Assembly (NCBI GenBank): GCA_964030475.1
Contig: CAXIPT010000005.1
Coordinates: forward strand, 1,990,778 to 2,054,777
Origin: Tethya wilhelma
Taxonomy: Eukaryota; Porifera; Demospongiae; Tethyida; Tethyidae
Direction: 5' to 3'
DNA: 64,000 nucleotides
Shown: positions 32,815 to 43,368 of the stretch, piece after piece
Numbering within the stretch: position 1 is the first letter of the stretch
Layout of the letters: each line of letters opens with the position of its first letter
The notes under the pieces: model-generated
What the model saw: the letters and a program-made list of their open reading frames with translations, nothing else
Told to the model about the DNA's origin: nothing
Databases searched by the model: none
Translations under genes and position numbers: made by a program

Positions 32815-33660
32815 ATAAGATACAACAAAATTAATACATTAATTAATTAAACTTTAAGACTGAAGAGAGTACAACCAACAATAACTAAACAATTTCAGCA
32901 AGATAAGTTCAAGGTTAACAAACAAGACTATACAGTCTAGTCTTAAATTGTGTCACATTGGCAGCAGCAACTACATCAGTTGGCAGAGAGTTCCAGATTC
33001 GGGGTACGTCACAAAAGAAAGAGTAGTAGAAACTATTAGTTCTTGCAAATGGTACTTTAAGAACACGATTGTTTGATGATCTTAGACTAGTGCTTCTTAT
33101 GTTTTCTCTAAATTTAATTGGAGATTGAGCAAGAAACTGAGGATTGCTGAGGATATTATATAGAAGGCAGAGCCTTGAGATCTTCCTTCTCTTAGCAATA
33201 CTTGGAATGTTGCATTGATTAAGTAAAGAGCTGTAGTCACTGTTCCATTTTCTTGTACAAACCCTGAGAGCAAATTTTTGTACAGATTCCAAAGAGTCAG
33301 AGTGACCAATTTGATGTGGGGACCAGACTTGTACTGCATATTCTAAATCAGGTCGAATGCATGACAAGTAGAGCTTTAACATGGTGGCCGAAGTAGCATG
33401 TTGGTAACACTGTCTATACAGAATGCCAATTTTCTGTCTGGCTTTTCTGCATACTTCAGCAATATGTTTAGACCAGGAAAGAGAAGATGAGATCCAAACA
33501 CCGAGGTATTTATAAGAATCCACTCTTTCCAGACAATTACCATTAATTGTTAAGTGACAAGTGGACTTTGTTGACTGGAGATATCTGTATTATGTCTCCT
33601 GGTGATTATCATGTATTTACATTTGGAAGTGTTGAATTCTAAGTGGTTTATATCTATTTT
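32815..33660 (-). mobile_element. Non-LTR retrotransposon (jockey/CR1-like) 3' fragment
   Basis: A 202-residue open frame (32915-33523) reads VDSYKYLGVWISSSLSW, KARQKIGILYRQ, LKLYLSCIRPDLEYAVQVW, LESVQKFALRV and PRIWNSLPTDVV. This is the thumb and downstream region of a LINE reverse transcriptase (YLGV motif). Upstream, FNTSKCKYMIITRR continues in a shifted frame to about 33655. The palm YxDD region and all 5' sequence are missing, so this is a dead 5'-truncated insertion. Degraded copies of a host exon lie on both sides. Confidence 0.82.
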
Positions 33661-34994
33661 TATCTGTCTGTCTCCTTTGGTTTCAAGATTCACTATACAC
33701 ACCTCAGAAAATACCGAGGTAGTTGCCACTATCAGAGCAAATTAATATTGAGGCTTAAGTTAGGCATGCGAGGTCTTTCATGTCAGCCAAAAAGTCAGTG
33801 TGTGTATATCACTGTATGAGTAAAATATGACCACTTAATAAGTTTGTTGAGTATTCCAGCCTAAAATTTAGTTTTAGGTAGGTGGTACAACTTCATGCAA
33901 ACTAAGTAGAATTACCTCAAAAATTTAAAAAAATTCTTGTAAGTTAGGTTGATCACATTATGTATATAGACAATAACCAATGTCTAGCTACCAATACCAT
34001 GTGTTAGAGTGCATACTTGTACTGCATGTAGACTTCTCTGATAGGTTTTATATGAACCTACCTATGTTAGCACACATGATCGATATTGAGCTTGCCCATT
34101 TCCACATTTAAGATATCACTGAATTATTCATAGAGCTCTTAGCCTATTAAATAAATTATTTTTCTATCACTTAAAATTTTAATTTATAATAACTATAATA
34201 ATCATAAGTATAATACTAGTGGGATCAAAATGATCAGGGGGCGAGCCTGAGGAAGAGTTGTGTTGTGTTGTAACAAAGCCAATATTCTGCATGCGTGTGC
34301 TAGTGCGCATGTGCATATGTATACGTGGAATTGTGGATGTGTATGGTGTGTTCCAGTAGCTCCCTGTCTACGAACAAGTACATTGAGGCTATCAGGCCAT
34401 CGTGGCAAGCAGGATACAAAGCTGTTGATGTCTTGTGGCAAGTTGATGATACCGAGAACACTCAGATATCTGGATTGAAATGTATGTATGCTTGGAAAAG
34501 GTTCACCACTGACATGTCGTACAATCATGTGCTCTAAGTCATTGTTGTTTCATCATACATGTAGCCCAGATTAGTGGAAGTACAATTGGTGCAGTATGAG
34601 TCTGTGTGATACTTTCACTAATGGTAGTTGTTGCTCTCGTTCTACAGAAGCGGTATAATATGCTCATGCATTGTTACTCATTGCTCTCCTCCTACTTCTG
34701 CTTCTCAGCAGCAAGCAGCATGCTGCCTGCTCTCTTGATCTTTCTGTTGTTGTTGTTTCACTGTGTCTCTTACTGCTCTCCTCTTACTAACTTCTGCTCC
34801 TGTTTGCTTCAGCATGCTGCATGCTCTCTCTTGCCTCAACTAATCTTCTTCTTCATTGGTGTGAAGCACATAATTATTACTGTTAGAATTATATAGGGAC
34901 TGTACTTTTTTTTTTGCAGATTTTGGATTCTCTACTCGTATTAAAGTTTGCTATTTTGTTGAAAATGCAGTCAAAGTGTTTATTGATGTTAGCA

Positions 34995-34995
<1 letters not shown>
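33661..34995. other. Intergenic region with a degraded exon copy
   Basis: At 33683-33770 a decayed copy of the 38292-38400 exon is recognisable (agattcacta...aaaataccgaggtagttgccactatcag). An open stretch at about 34352-34480 (SSLSTNKYIEAIRPSW...) has a good acceptor and a GTATGT donor and might be a real exon of an unknown gene. I cannot connect it. The rest is AT-rich with no gene seen. Confidence 0.4.

Positions 34996-35067
<72 letters not shown>
34996..35067. repeat. (TAG)n trinucleotide repeat
   Basis: An uninterrupted run of about 24 TAG units, unusual here because almost all other microsatellites are CA/TG or GA. Confidence 0.95.
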
Positions 35068-35068
<1 letters not shown>

Positions 35069-35266
35069 AGAGAAGGAGCCAGGACTATAGCGTGAAGTGG
35101 TTTACAGTACACATAGCAAAGTGGTTTACAGTACTACACATGGTGTGGTGAAGTGGCTTGTTCATTGCTCGTACCGTCTTAGTGATATTCATTACAGTTA
35201 GACTAGACTACGTACGGTTAACCGGTTGCACAAGTACATGACGTAATGACTATAGCTAGCTAGCTC

Positions 35267-35568
35267 TAGCTAAAGTCCATTTGCGTTCACTTTGCCGGTT
35301 CAAATTTCTTCATAACTTGGCCGTAATTCATGCTATTGCGTTATTCTAGATACCATTCAACTGCAAATTTCACCCGGTTTCTGTTAGTGACTTTTAAAAT
35401 ACTCTACACCTTACCAGTCAAAAGTTACAGCCTCCTAAGTGTCTGCCCCATATATCAGACTATGGGACATTCCATTGACCACAGATAGATACTACAAACA
35501 TAGTAAGTCAAACCACACTACTTCCGGCGGCAAAGTGAACGCGAATAGACTAGCCTATGCTTTAGCTT
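35267..35568. mobile_element. Inverted-repeat element (MITE-like)
   Basis: The left end (tagctaaagtccatttgcgttcactttgccgg) and right end (cggcggcaaagtgaacgcgaatagac...gctttagcta) are inverted repeats about 300 bp apart. There is no coding capacity inside. Probably a non-autonomous DNA transposon. Confidence 0.6.
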
Positions 35569-36000
35569 ACCTTGCACCTTAGCGTCACGGTCGCGGTCGG
35601 TCGGTCGCTTACATGAAAATCAATGCATGCACTCACCGGAATATTGGGGCTCGCTCAGGCTTGCCCCAATTATAGTGATCATGAGTAATCCCTTAATCAT
35701 TGATCCTTGAGTCATTCCTGTGTTATACCTGCGTCATCATAGTAGTTTGCATATTAAGTGTACTATACATGGCTGTATTTGCTATACTTTCTGATTATAA
35801 TCACTATGCATGATACTTACGATTATTGTTTAACAATTGACAGCTAAACAGCAATTTTGCTGACGTTACATAATATTATAATGAATAACTACAGTGAGCA
35901 AGACTATAAAAAGCTTCTCTTTGGCAAATTGTTATAGTAACTGCAGCAATCTTTGGGTAAAGACCTAGTAAACAGCTTAGACAATACAGTAATTGTTACT

Positions 36001-37170
36001 ATGGGTCTCTTGAACTTGCTCCTATGTTGTGTCTCTTTGCAACTCCTGTTGGTGTCAGCTGGCAATAGTGTTAATATTATACATATCAAAGTCAAGTATG
36101 ACGGAATCAACTCACCAAAGTGTTTAACAAGTAACGAAACAGCTTGTCAGTCACTGGACTATATTTTCAAGAATCTAAAAAGCATAGAAGTTTACACAGT
36201 GATAGTCAGCATTGCTTCACCACAAATTGTAACAGTCAGCTCTACCGAAGAAAGTGAATTCACAGGAGAATTAACATTGATGGGAGTCAATGAAGCCTCA
36301 TCTTCAAAGAGCAATAAAGTCTTAATTGACTTCAATTCGATGCATTTTAACTTTCCAGGTATCAGCATCACTTTTCAAGGATTTGACATTGTCAATGCCA
36401 GGTCATTGATATTCAATACCAAAGGTAACAAGATATGGTTCAATGACTGTTTACTGACAAGCGTCGATTCTCTCACAATTAAACCAACTACGGGAACTGA
36501 TCTGCAAACTTCATTGACACTCCAAAGTAGTCTTATACGTGATAACAAATTTGGCCCAAACAGCTTTATCTATTATATCCCTCCAAGGCCTACATTCCCA
36601 GGTGATTACCCACCCTATGCTCTGTACATCTACTTATATGACTCAAACTTCACCGAGAACATTGGAGACATATTAACAACGGAAAATAAGGAGACTGGCG
36701 CTATCTATTTGGGTGACATTGTAGTGAAGAACTGCATATTTTCTGGAAATACCAATCCAGGGTTTAACTTAACAGCTGACATTGTCACTCACTCAGGTTA
36801 CTTTTTTTTCTTTTTTATCATTAACACCACATTCAGCCATAATGATCATCTTATCTTGATGATCGGACTTACTGGTGGAGGTGACCCATCTTCACTTGTT
36901 GAATTCAAGCTAGCTGGTCTCACTTTTTCTAATAATTATGATTCATTTCTAATGACTGGTGATAGCTTGTTCAACAGTACAGTGCAGTTGAATGATTCGA
37001 TTTTCTCTAATAATGATGGTTTGCTTTTCTCTGTTAAAAGTCCTAACAAATGCTCACTTCAAGCCTCCAATGTACTTTTTCAAGGGAACAAAAGATTTTT
37101 CATAGATGTGGTTCCTGAGCAGCTTCCGCTGACTTCCATCACTGTTAATAACAGCACTATTATTCCTTAA
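36001..37170 (+). CDS. Secreted beta-helix-like protein H (divergent)
   Basis: Intronless, 389 residues, the most divergent intact member. Signal peptide MGLLNLLLCCVSLQLLLVSA, then HIKVKYDGINSPKCLTSNETAC and QSLDYIFKNL, so the hallmark Gly is Ser-Asn. Family landmarks follow: GFDIVNARSLIFN, LTLQSSLIRDNKF, DSNFTENIG, VKNCIFSGN, a run of Phe (GYFFFFFIINTTF) at a strand position and VNNSTIIP at the end, where the final Cys is missing. A small insertion (PRPTFPGDYPPYA) replaces the PGGDNPYY loop. There is no GATA module upstream. The start at 36001 matches the paralogues. Confidence 0.78.
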   Translation: MGLLNLLLCCVSLQLLLVSAGNSVNIIHIKVKYDGINSPKCLTSNETACQSLDYIFKNLKSIEVYTVIVSIASPQIVTVSSTEESEFTGELTLMGVNEASSSKSNKVLIDFNSMHFNFPGISITFQGFDIVNARSLIFNTKGNKIWFNDCLLTSVDSLTIKPTTGTDLQTSLTLQSSLIRDNKFGPNSFIYYIPPRPTFPGDYPPYALYIYLYDSNFTENIGDILTTENKETGAIYLGDIVVKNCIFSGNTNPGFNLTADIVTHSGYFFFFFIINTTFSHNDHLILMIGLTGGGDPSSLVEFKLAGLTFSNNYDSFLMTGDSLFNSTVQLNDSIFSNNDGLLFSVKSPNKCSLQASNVLFQGNKRFFIDVVPEQLPLTSITVNNSTIIP

Positions 37171-37489
37171 AATTTTAGCTATATTATGCTCATACACATT
37201 TTTGGTAGTAAAGTATAGTATAAAATAATTGCTGTTAATCTTGTATAAATAAAGTTGGATTGGTTTTATATTGATAAGTTTGTTACACTGCTAACAGTAC
37301 ACTAATGTTGTGCTATAAATATATTTCACTTTTGTCAATTATTAATGATATTATTGTTTTTGATACAATGCATAATGTGTTGACAGGTACATACACTTTA
37401 TATATTCATTTTTGTTCGTTTTTTGTTTCAATGTTGAAGAGCTGAATTAAAGCTACTTGCTGTTACATGGAGCTATATATAATTATATT
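37171..37489. other. 3' flank of gene H
   Basis: AT-rich with an AATAAA at about 37249, a likely polyadenylation signal. No gene seen. Confidence 0.5.
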
Positions 37490-37760
37490 TAACATTTTAC
37501 TGGAGGAGGTCGATTATCAGGTGTCATTTTCACCCTAATTGCTCTTAACTTTACTAAGAATAGTAATAGCATAATTATTGAACAATAAAGTACAATTGAC
37601 TGATTATTTTTTCTCTAACATTGATGGTTGCTATGAATATAGAGTTCAGTTGCTCACTTCAAGCCTGAAATGTACCGTTTTCAAGGGAACAAGAGATGGT
37701 TCATAGGCATCCAGAAAGCTCTGTCAGTACTAATAATTGCTCCTTTGTCTTGCTTAGCAG
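37490..37760 (+). pseudogene. Beta-helix family C-terminal relic
   Basis: Remnants of the last third of a family member: ttactggaggaggtcgattatcaggtg, caattgactgatt...tctctaaca and cagtactaataattgctcctttgtc correspond to the GGGR-SG, QLNDS-FSNN and NNCSF positions of G/F. Frames are broken by several deletions. Confidence 0.7.
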
Positions 37761-37974
37761 CTACACACTAAACTTCCATTTTATTCTTGTGTTAATAAAC
37801 ACTAAATCTTACTGATTTACATTATTATGTACCGTCTCCATGGAGCTGTAGCTAGTGTAAGGCTCAAGATTATGTTGATCATATGCCAGTTTCATATTCA
37901 ACAGACTATCATTATTGAAACGACCCGCCTGTGTAACTGTTAGTGAACGTCCGAACGTTCAGGCGCGGGACGGA

Positions 37975-38107
37975 CACACAACCACGTCGCGTAGAATAAA
38001 ATGCACATGTGCAATACTAGTCTCGCTAGCCAAATGGGAGAGTCTGGCTAACGAGACTAGTATTGCACAATGATATGTGCATTTTATTCTACGCGACGTG
38101 GTTGTGT
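37975..38107. repeat. Large imperfect hairpin (snap-back inverted repeat)
   Basis: Two arms of nearly 60 bases (acaaccacgtcgcgtagaat ... attctacgcgacgtggttgt) are separated by a spacer of about 10 bases (ccaaatgggagagtctgg). The right arm has a small insertion (atgata). The element could fold into a long stem; it has no coding capacity. Confidence 0.8.
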
Positions 38108-38291
38108 AGCGAGACTAGTGCAATACCGTTACGAGCAAACAATGACAATGCGCGCGCGATATGCCCAACCCATGACCACGCCTACAAATTGATTCTATAT
38201 GATGCTCAGTAGCCATGCCTAGGGTAAGGCAAAGTTTGTAAGAAAAATCTATTTAGAATAACTTATATCTGTCTGTTTCTCTTGGTTTCAG

Positions 38292-39847
38292 GTTAAGATT
38301 CACTACACACCTGAGGGAAGTACTGAAGTCATTGCCACCATCAGTGCAAATGTAGCAACCATTGAGTTTATCATGAAAGGTCTTCCAGGCCAACCAGAAG
38401 GTAAATGTGTGTGTGTGTTGCTATGTGGGCTCCATGTAATTGTTGGGTCAGTTTTTGTCTCATCCACTGTTTATGCAAGGCTACTATAGGTGGCAAAGCA
38501 AATAATGCAAACTTGGGGCTTTACCTATAGCTATTGTAACGATATAATGAGTCAAATTTTGTAATTATCTCAGTGGAGAAAGCATATGCCCATAGGCCAA
38601 CCCCTCGCTAACAGCAGTGCTATAGTAGAACTGTGAAGGATATAAAGCTTGAGTGAGGGTATCAATAAAACCATCAATATTTCTACATCTAGCAATGGGA
38701 TGATAATCATTCTGAGCAAAGTATACAGCTACTTCAAAACCTGACAGCTGCCAATATTAGACAATAACCAATAAGGCCACTATTTGTTGAAAATTAGTTT
38801 GAACTTTAGTTTTAGGTTGAATTTGCCAATGGACTAGCATTTTGGACCTACTTTTGTTGTACACCGTGAAGTTCAACATCTCGAAGTCGACTCAAACGTA
38901 GCCGGCTCATGATGTGCGCATGCGCAGTAGAAAATAATGGCATAATGGTGAGTTCCATGCACGAGTTAAATCTCATTCTCTAACTAATTTTTAACGAATA
39001 GTAGCCTAATAGCTATTTTTAAAACTCCATTAGTTTGAAGACTGCATGTCCATACCCACAGGAATTAGAATAATATGATGACAATAAATAGGTATACCCA
39101 CACATGATATGAAAGTGGTGGTGGTAGTAATGTTTAATAAAATTAATTATGAAAAGTTGCTCTAGCTTCAAATATGCATGAAAGAACTTCATGTACACGC
39201 TTACCTTATAGGTTGTACTGCACATATTCTCTTTATAGATCAAATTTCTGCTTCCCTGGATACCAATACAAATCAACTGAATTTGTTGATGATCCAAGGC
39301 TATGTTAAAGCTTCTTTTTACTTCAAATCTACTCTGAATAGCTTGATAACTATCAATTTTGCTACCTGTGGATGTAAAACTGTCCTATAAAATAGATTTT
39401 TGCTTCCAGCTTGTTTCCTAGACGCCAACCCAAAATGAACTGAATTGTATTTTCAAAGCTGACAACCCTTGACAGGTGTGCCAGGCATGCACACTTAGAA
39501 AGGATTTGCACCATGTGTACCCTACTGGTAGTTACTGTAGACTTGTGTAGATTTGATACATGATGCAAAGGTAATACTAGAGTTAGTTGTTATTAGCAGC
39601 TACCTTTCATGTCATGTTATTTGTAAAACCTCTTTGTCTCAGAAAGTCTCAACTACCACTGCACACATGGTATTGAGCTTACATGCTTACATGTAGACCC
39701 CCAAGATATCACTGATTGGATTATGCTGATCAGGGGTAGAAAAAAGGGCCGGTCTAGCTCAATAGGTATAGATACAAACACCCTTTTAAGCATTACTTGT
39801 TCATACTTTACACACACACACACTCACACACGCACACACACACACAN

Positions 39848-39889
<42 letters not shown>

Positions 39890-39993
39890 CAGGCTATCGT
39901 CCCATCAGTGCAGAGACTGCTACTGGTGAGCCGATCTCAGACTGGTCATCACCACCTCCTGATACATTGTATGTTGTAGTCAAGAAAGAGTAG
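38292..39993 (+). CDS. Two terminal exons of an unrecognised gene
   Basis: Exon 38292-38400 (VKIHYTPEGSTEVIATISAN...FIMKGLPGQPE) and exon 39893-39993 (GYRPISAETATGEPISDW...LYVVVKKE, stop TAG at 39991) join in phase across a 1,492-bp intron with good CAG/GTAAAT and TACAG signals. I do not recognise the protein. The segment is short, with two predicted strands and a helix, and ends in a basic VVVKKE. The first exon starts in phase 0, so upstream exons must exist, but I could not find them. Degraded copies of the first exon occur at about 32690 and 33683. The intron contains a (CA)n tract with an N at 39847. Confidence 0.55.
39811..39888. repeat. (CA)n microsatellite with an N
   Basis: CA tract interrupted by an N at 39847, directly before the acceptor of the 39893 exon. 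The N marks an assembly join, so the length is unreliable. Confidence 0.93.
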
Positions 39994-40319
39994 ACATGTA
40001 ATTGTTTTTAGTTTCATCCAGTAGCATGCCGTTATATTTCACATTCTCAATTTTTTATTGTTGTTAATGTTATAGTTTTGTATTGATTTTTTTTATGAAG
40101 CATAGATAACATTATTACCATATCTATGATTGAAGCTCCATGAATCTGGAATCTGAATCTGCCAGTGGAATCTATTGAAGGGGTGGAGTTTAAACGTTTT
40201 GACATGGTGTGCGCTATTTAGAACTAAAACGTGGTCAGTGGCACTTCTGTCGTTTTGAAAACGTTTTGAAACGTTTTGGGCACGTCTCACTCGTTTTCGA
40301 CTCTGCGTCTGACGGTGAG

Positions 40320-42785
40320 ATGGCTGAATATCTTGCATCTATCTTTGGAACAGAAAAAGACAAGTGAGTAAGGTTTATGTGCAAGGGTTTAGGTGTAAAA
40401 AACTGATATATTATTTTATGGTGGACACAACAATTTTGTTTTGGCCATAGGGTCAACTGTTCTTTCTACTTCAAAATTGGTGCCTGTCGCCATGGTGACC
40501 GTTGCTCGAGGCTGCATAATAAGCCTACTTTCAGTCAGGTGAGTTATAATCATCAAAATTTGTTGTCCTAAATTTTGCGTCAATCAACCGATTGTATCTA
40601 GCTCCCATGCTTAACTTGGCTATATGTGTGTGCTCTCTTCATAATACAGACTATCCTCCTGCAAAATATGTACCTAAATCCCAACAACCAAACACAGAAC
40701 CCTGGAGGACAACCTAGTAAGTACATAGCAACTTTACTTGAGCTTTTGCTTGGAGATGATGATAATCATTTTGCCTCTTTTTTCTCAACCATGCACCCCA
40801 GCTGTTTCTCCTGAAGAGGAACAAGAACATTTCGACAATTTCTTTGAGGTAAGTAGTTCTATATCATGAAATGGCTTAAGTTTAAAGATGGTCAAATTGG
40901 GTACTAGAAAGGCCTTAGAAATGGGCTGAAGCACAGTTTAGGAGGAATGATACAAATTGCTATAACTAAGGATTACTGTAGGGAAAGCCTGGAGATGACT
41001 TGTGCTGTATAATTGTGTATAGTAGTTATCGTCTTCTGTCATGTAGGATGTGTTCATTGAGTGTGAAGACTCTTATGGTCCTATAGAGGAGATGAACGTC
41101 TGTGATAACTTGGGTGACCATCTTGTGGGGAATGTCTACATTAAGGTACGTACATATGCTATCTTAATCCTGTCTATTCAGGGACAAAAAAGTAGGAGAA
41201 TTTTAGATTTTGTTTTGTAATTTTTATAATTTTTTTTTGTTTTTAAGATTACTCATAAGTTTGCTACAATGTTTTTTCACCAAAATGAGATTTAGAGTAA
41301 AGCTCCTCTTCTTTTGCATGTAGTTTCGCTATGAAGAGGATGCTGAGAAGGCTGTGACAGAGTTGAACAACCGCTGGTTCAATTGTCTCCCTATTCATGC
41401 CGAGTTGTCTCCGGTCACTGACTTCAGGGAGGCTTGTTGTCGTCAATATGAAATGGGGTGAGTGGATGTACAAATAATGATGTGTGTACATAACTGGGCG
41501 ATTCTTACTACTCGATTATCCGAACAGAACTGAAAGGCCAAATTTCAGTTAATTAGAACAAATCCAAATGGACCCCGCCCTCTTTTAAAGCTTAAGGCTT
41601 ATGTAGTTGCGTACGTGGTTGCCATTATGCAAGTTTGATTGAAGAAAAATACAATCTACTAGGTACTAAAGAGCTGGTAAATCTATCATGGCTACTGCTA
41701 GAGTGGCTAAAACAAGTGTAATTTATTGCTTCAGTTACCAGAACAAATTCAGTTTCCGAATGCTGGAAATCAGCTTGTGCCCTGAGGTGTTCAGATAATC
41801 GAGAAAGAGGTTGATGCTCCCCTCGACCCACCACTCATGTAGTGTTTAGGTATTAATGTACTCTTGTACTGCAGTATGCACACACTTGCTGGGTAACTTC
41901 TAAACACCTAACAACACAGCCATCTCTTACTCCCATTATCAGTATCTCTTCTTGTATACATGTAGCTTCTTCAGTGTCAGTGTGGGCTAACAAGCTGGAG
42001 ACCTAAGTAGCATGCATGTGTGTAACATGTGCTTGACAATACCAGTATATACCTGGTCCAAGTCTAGTTGCTTTGTAGCATTGATTTTTTTTTGTCATGA
42101 CATATACTTATGAACCAATTTCAAGCACTCAGCTTTCAGCTCCTTCCTGTAACTCCAGGGTCAAGTTAAAGGAGGCTCAGAAGAGAGGCGAGGTGTTAGA
42201 TGTTACCCAGGGAACAAGGTGCACTGCCTACATTGTGTTCTTTTTGTCTGTCCATTTCTAACAAAGGCCTGCACTATTTTTCCTATTTAATGCCCACCAA
42301 GTTTAACCTCCTTTTTCCACTTATACCCCCCTTCCCTTTGGACTAGTTGGTGGGGCATTGTGTGTAGGCGTATTGTTAGTAGGCATGCATGTACACATCT
42401 ACTTAATGAATGCGTGATGATGTTTGAAGATCAGAAGTTAAGGTTGTGTTTAACGTTTCATCTCTTCAGCGAGTGCACTCGGGGAGGTTTCTGCAACTTT
42501 ATGCACTTGAAACCGATCTCCAGGAACTTAAAGTGAGTTGATTGCAGTATATAACTATCCTTTTTTTATGTATTTTCCTAGTAAATGTATAGGTTAGTTA
42601 TGAAGACTTTGTGGTTACTTGTCACCTTTGTGTGTCGACTTGCGACCTTTGTGGTTGTTAATTGCAGGAGGTTTCTCTATGGACGAAAGTCACGTTCCAA
42701 TCGTGGTCGATCCCGTTCCCCTAAAAGGATGGGGAGATCAAGGAGCAGGTCTAGGAGCCGCTCACCACCACGCAGGAGAAGATAG
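40320..42785 (+). CDS. U2AF1: Splicing factor U2AF 35-kDa subunit
   Basis: Eight exons, 40320-40363, 40451-40538, 40650-40716, 40802-40848, 41047-41145, 41324-41457, 42470-42532 and 42668-42785, join in frame to 219 residues. Order: [22 protein letters not shown] zinc finger 1 ([11 protein letters not shown]), a UHM/RRM-type domain ([11 protein letters not shown]...[17 protein letters not shown]...RWF), CCCH zinc finger 2 ([21 protein letters not shown]) and a short RS tail ([19 protein letters not shown]). It binds the AG of 3' splice sites as a heterodimer with U2AF2. Residues equivalent to human S34 and Q157, which contact or flank the AG, are conserved. The tail is shorter and lacks the Gly run of vertebrates. 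A candidate cassette exon lies in intron 6. Confidence 0.95.
41505..41820. repeat. Tigger/pogo-like inverted-repeat remnant
   Basis: Segments near 41510 (actcgattatccgaacag) and near 41785 (tgttcagataatcgagaaa) are inverted copies of each other, resembling the terminal repeat style of pogo/Tigger transposons. They lie in intron 6 of U2AF1. No transposase is visible. Confidence 0.5.
42159..42218 (+). other. Candidate 60-nt cassette exon of U2AF1
   Basis: Between U2AF1 exons 6 and 7 is a 60-nt open segment with a pyrimidine-rich tract and CAG acceptor (cctgtaactccag) and an AAG|GTGCAC donor. It preserves phase and would insert 20 residues ([19 protein letters not shown] plus a junction residue) between QYEMG and ECTRGG. 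Use in vivo is not shown. Confidence 0.45.
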
Positions 42786-43368
42786 AGATTGACAGACACA
42801 CCTTCAGATTAATTTTAATGATGCAACATTAGTAATTGTTATATAGCCCCCACAATAATGATTGTTTATTACTTTGAGTTCAAGACACCTTTTTCTGAGT
42901 ATTATTGTTGTGTATGCATTGTTAAACATTTCAATCACAATGGCTGGTGAGATCATGTCACTGATTGATCATGATTTTATTGGACTGAGTCAAAATTTGA
43001 ATTGTACTGTATTGTAATTATAATATTATTGTGTGGTTGCTTAAACTTGCTTTACAACTAGCGATTATGAGTGCATGTGTTTGCAAGTTTTTTTTCCCCC
43101 ACTGTTATCTGTTGTGCTAGTGTTTTGCCCATGCATGCAATGATAATACATAATGATTGTGCTGTTGCCCACAACAATGGCAGTGTATACCTTGGAGTGT
43201 AAATCCACATGGAGAGCACATGCATGACAACAATATTAATTTTAATTATGCGCAAAGTTCAAATCTATCCTTATTGATCTGATTAAAAAAAAAATTACAA
43301 ACAGCCAAACAATTAAAAAATATAAGTGCATTCCTGTAACTAAATCTCCATGACATTGTATACTTCAC
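42786..43368. other. Convergent spacer, U2AF1 and receptor 7
   Basis: AT-rich 3' spacer between convergent genes. No coding signal seen. Confidence 0.5.

Noticed and set aside
34352..34480. Possible exon encoding NKYIEAIRPSW...
   Set aside because: It has plausible splice signals, but its end phase does not match the exon at 38292 and no partner exon was found, so it is not annotated as a gene.
34606..34896. Hydrophobic 96-residue frame
   Set aside because: Low-complexity Leu/Cys/Ser frame from a CT-rich stretch, with no homology, no splice context and no family resemblance.
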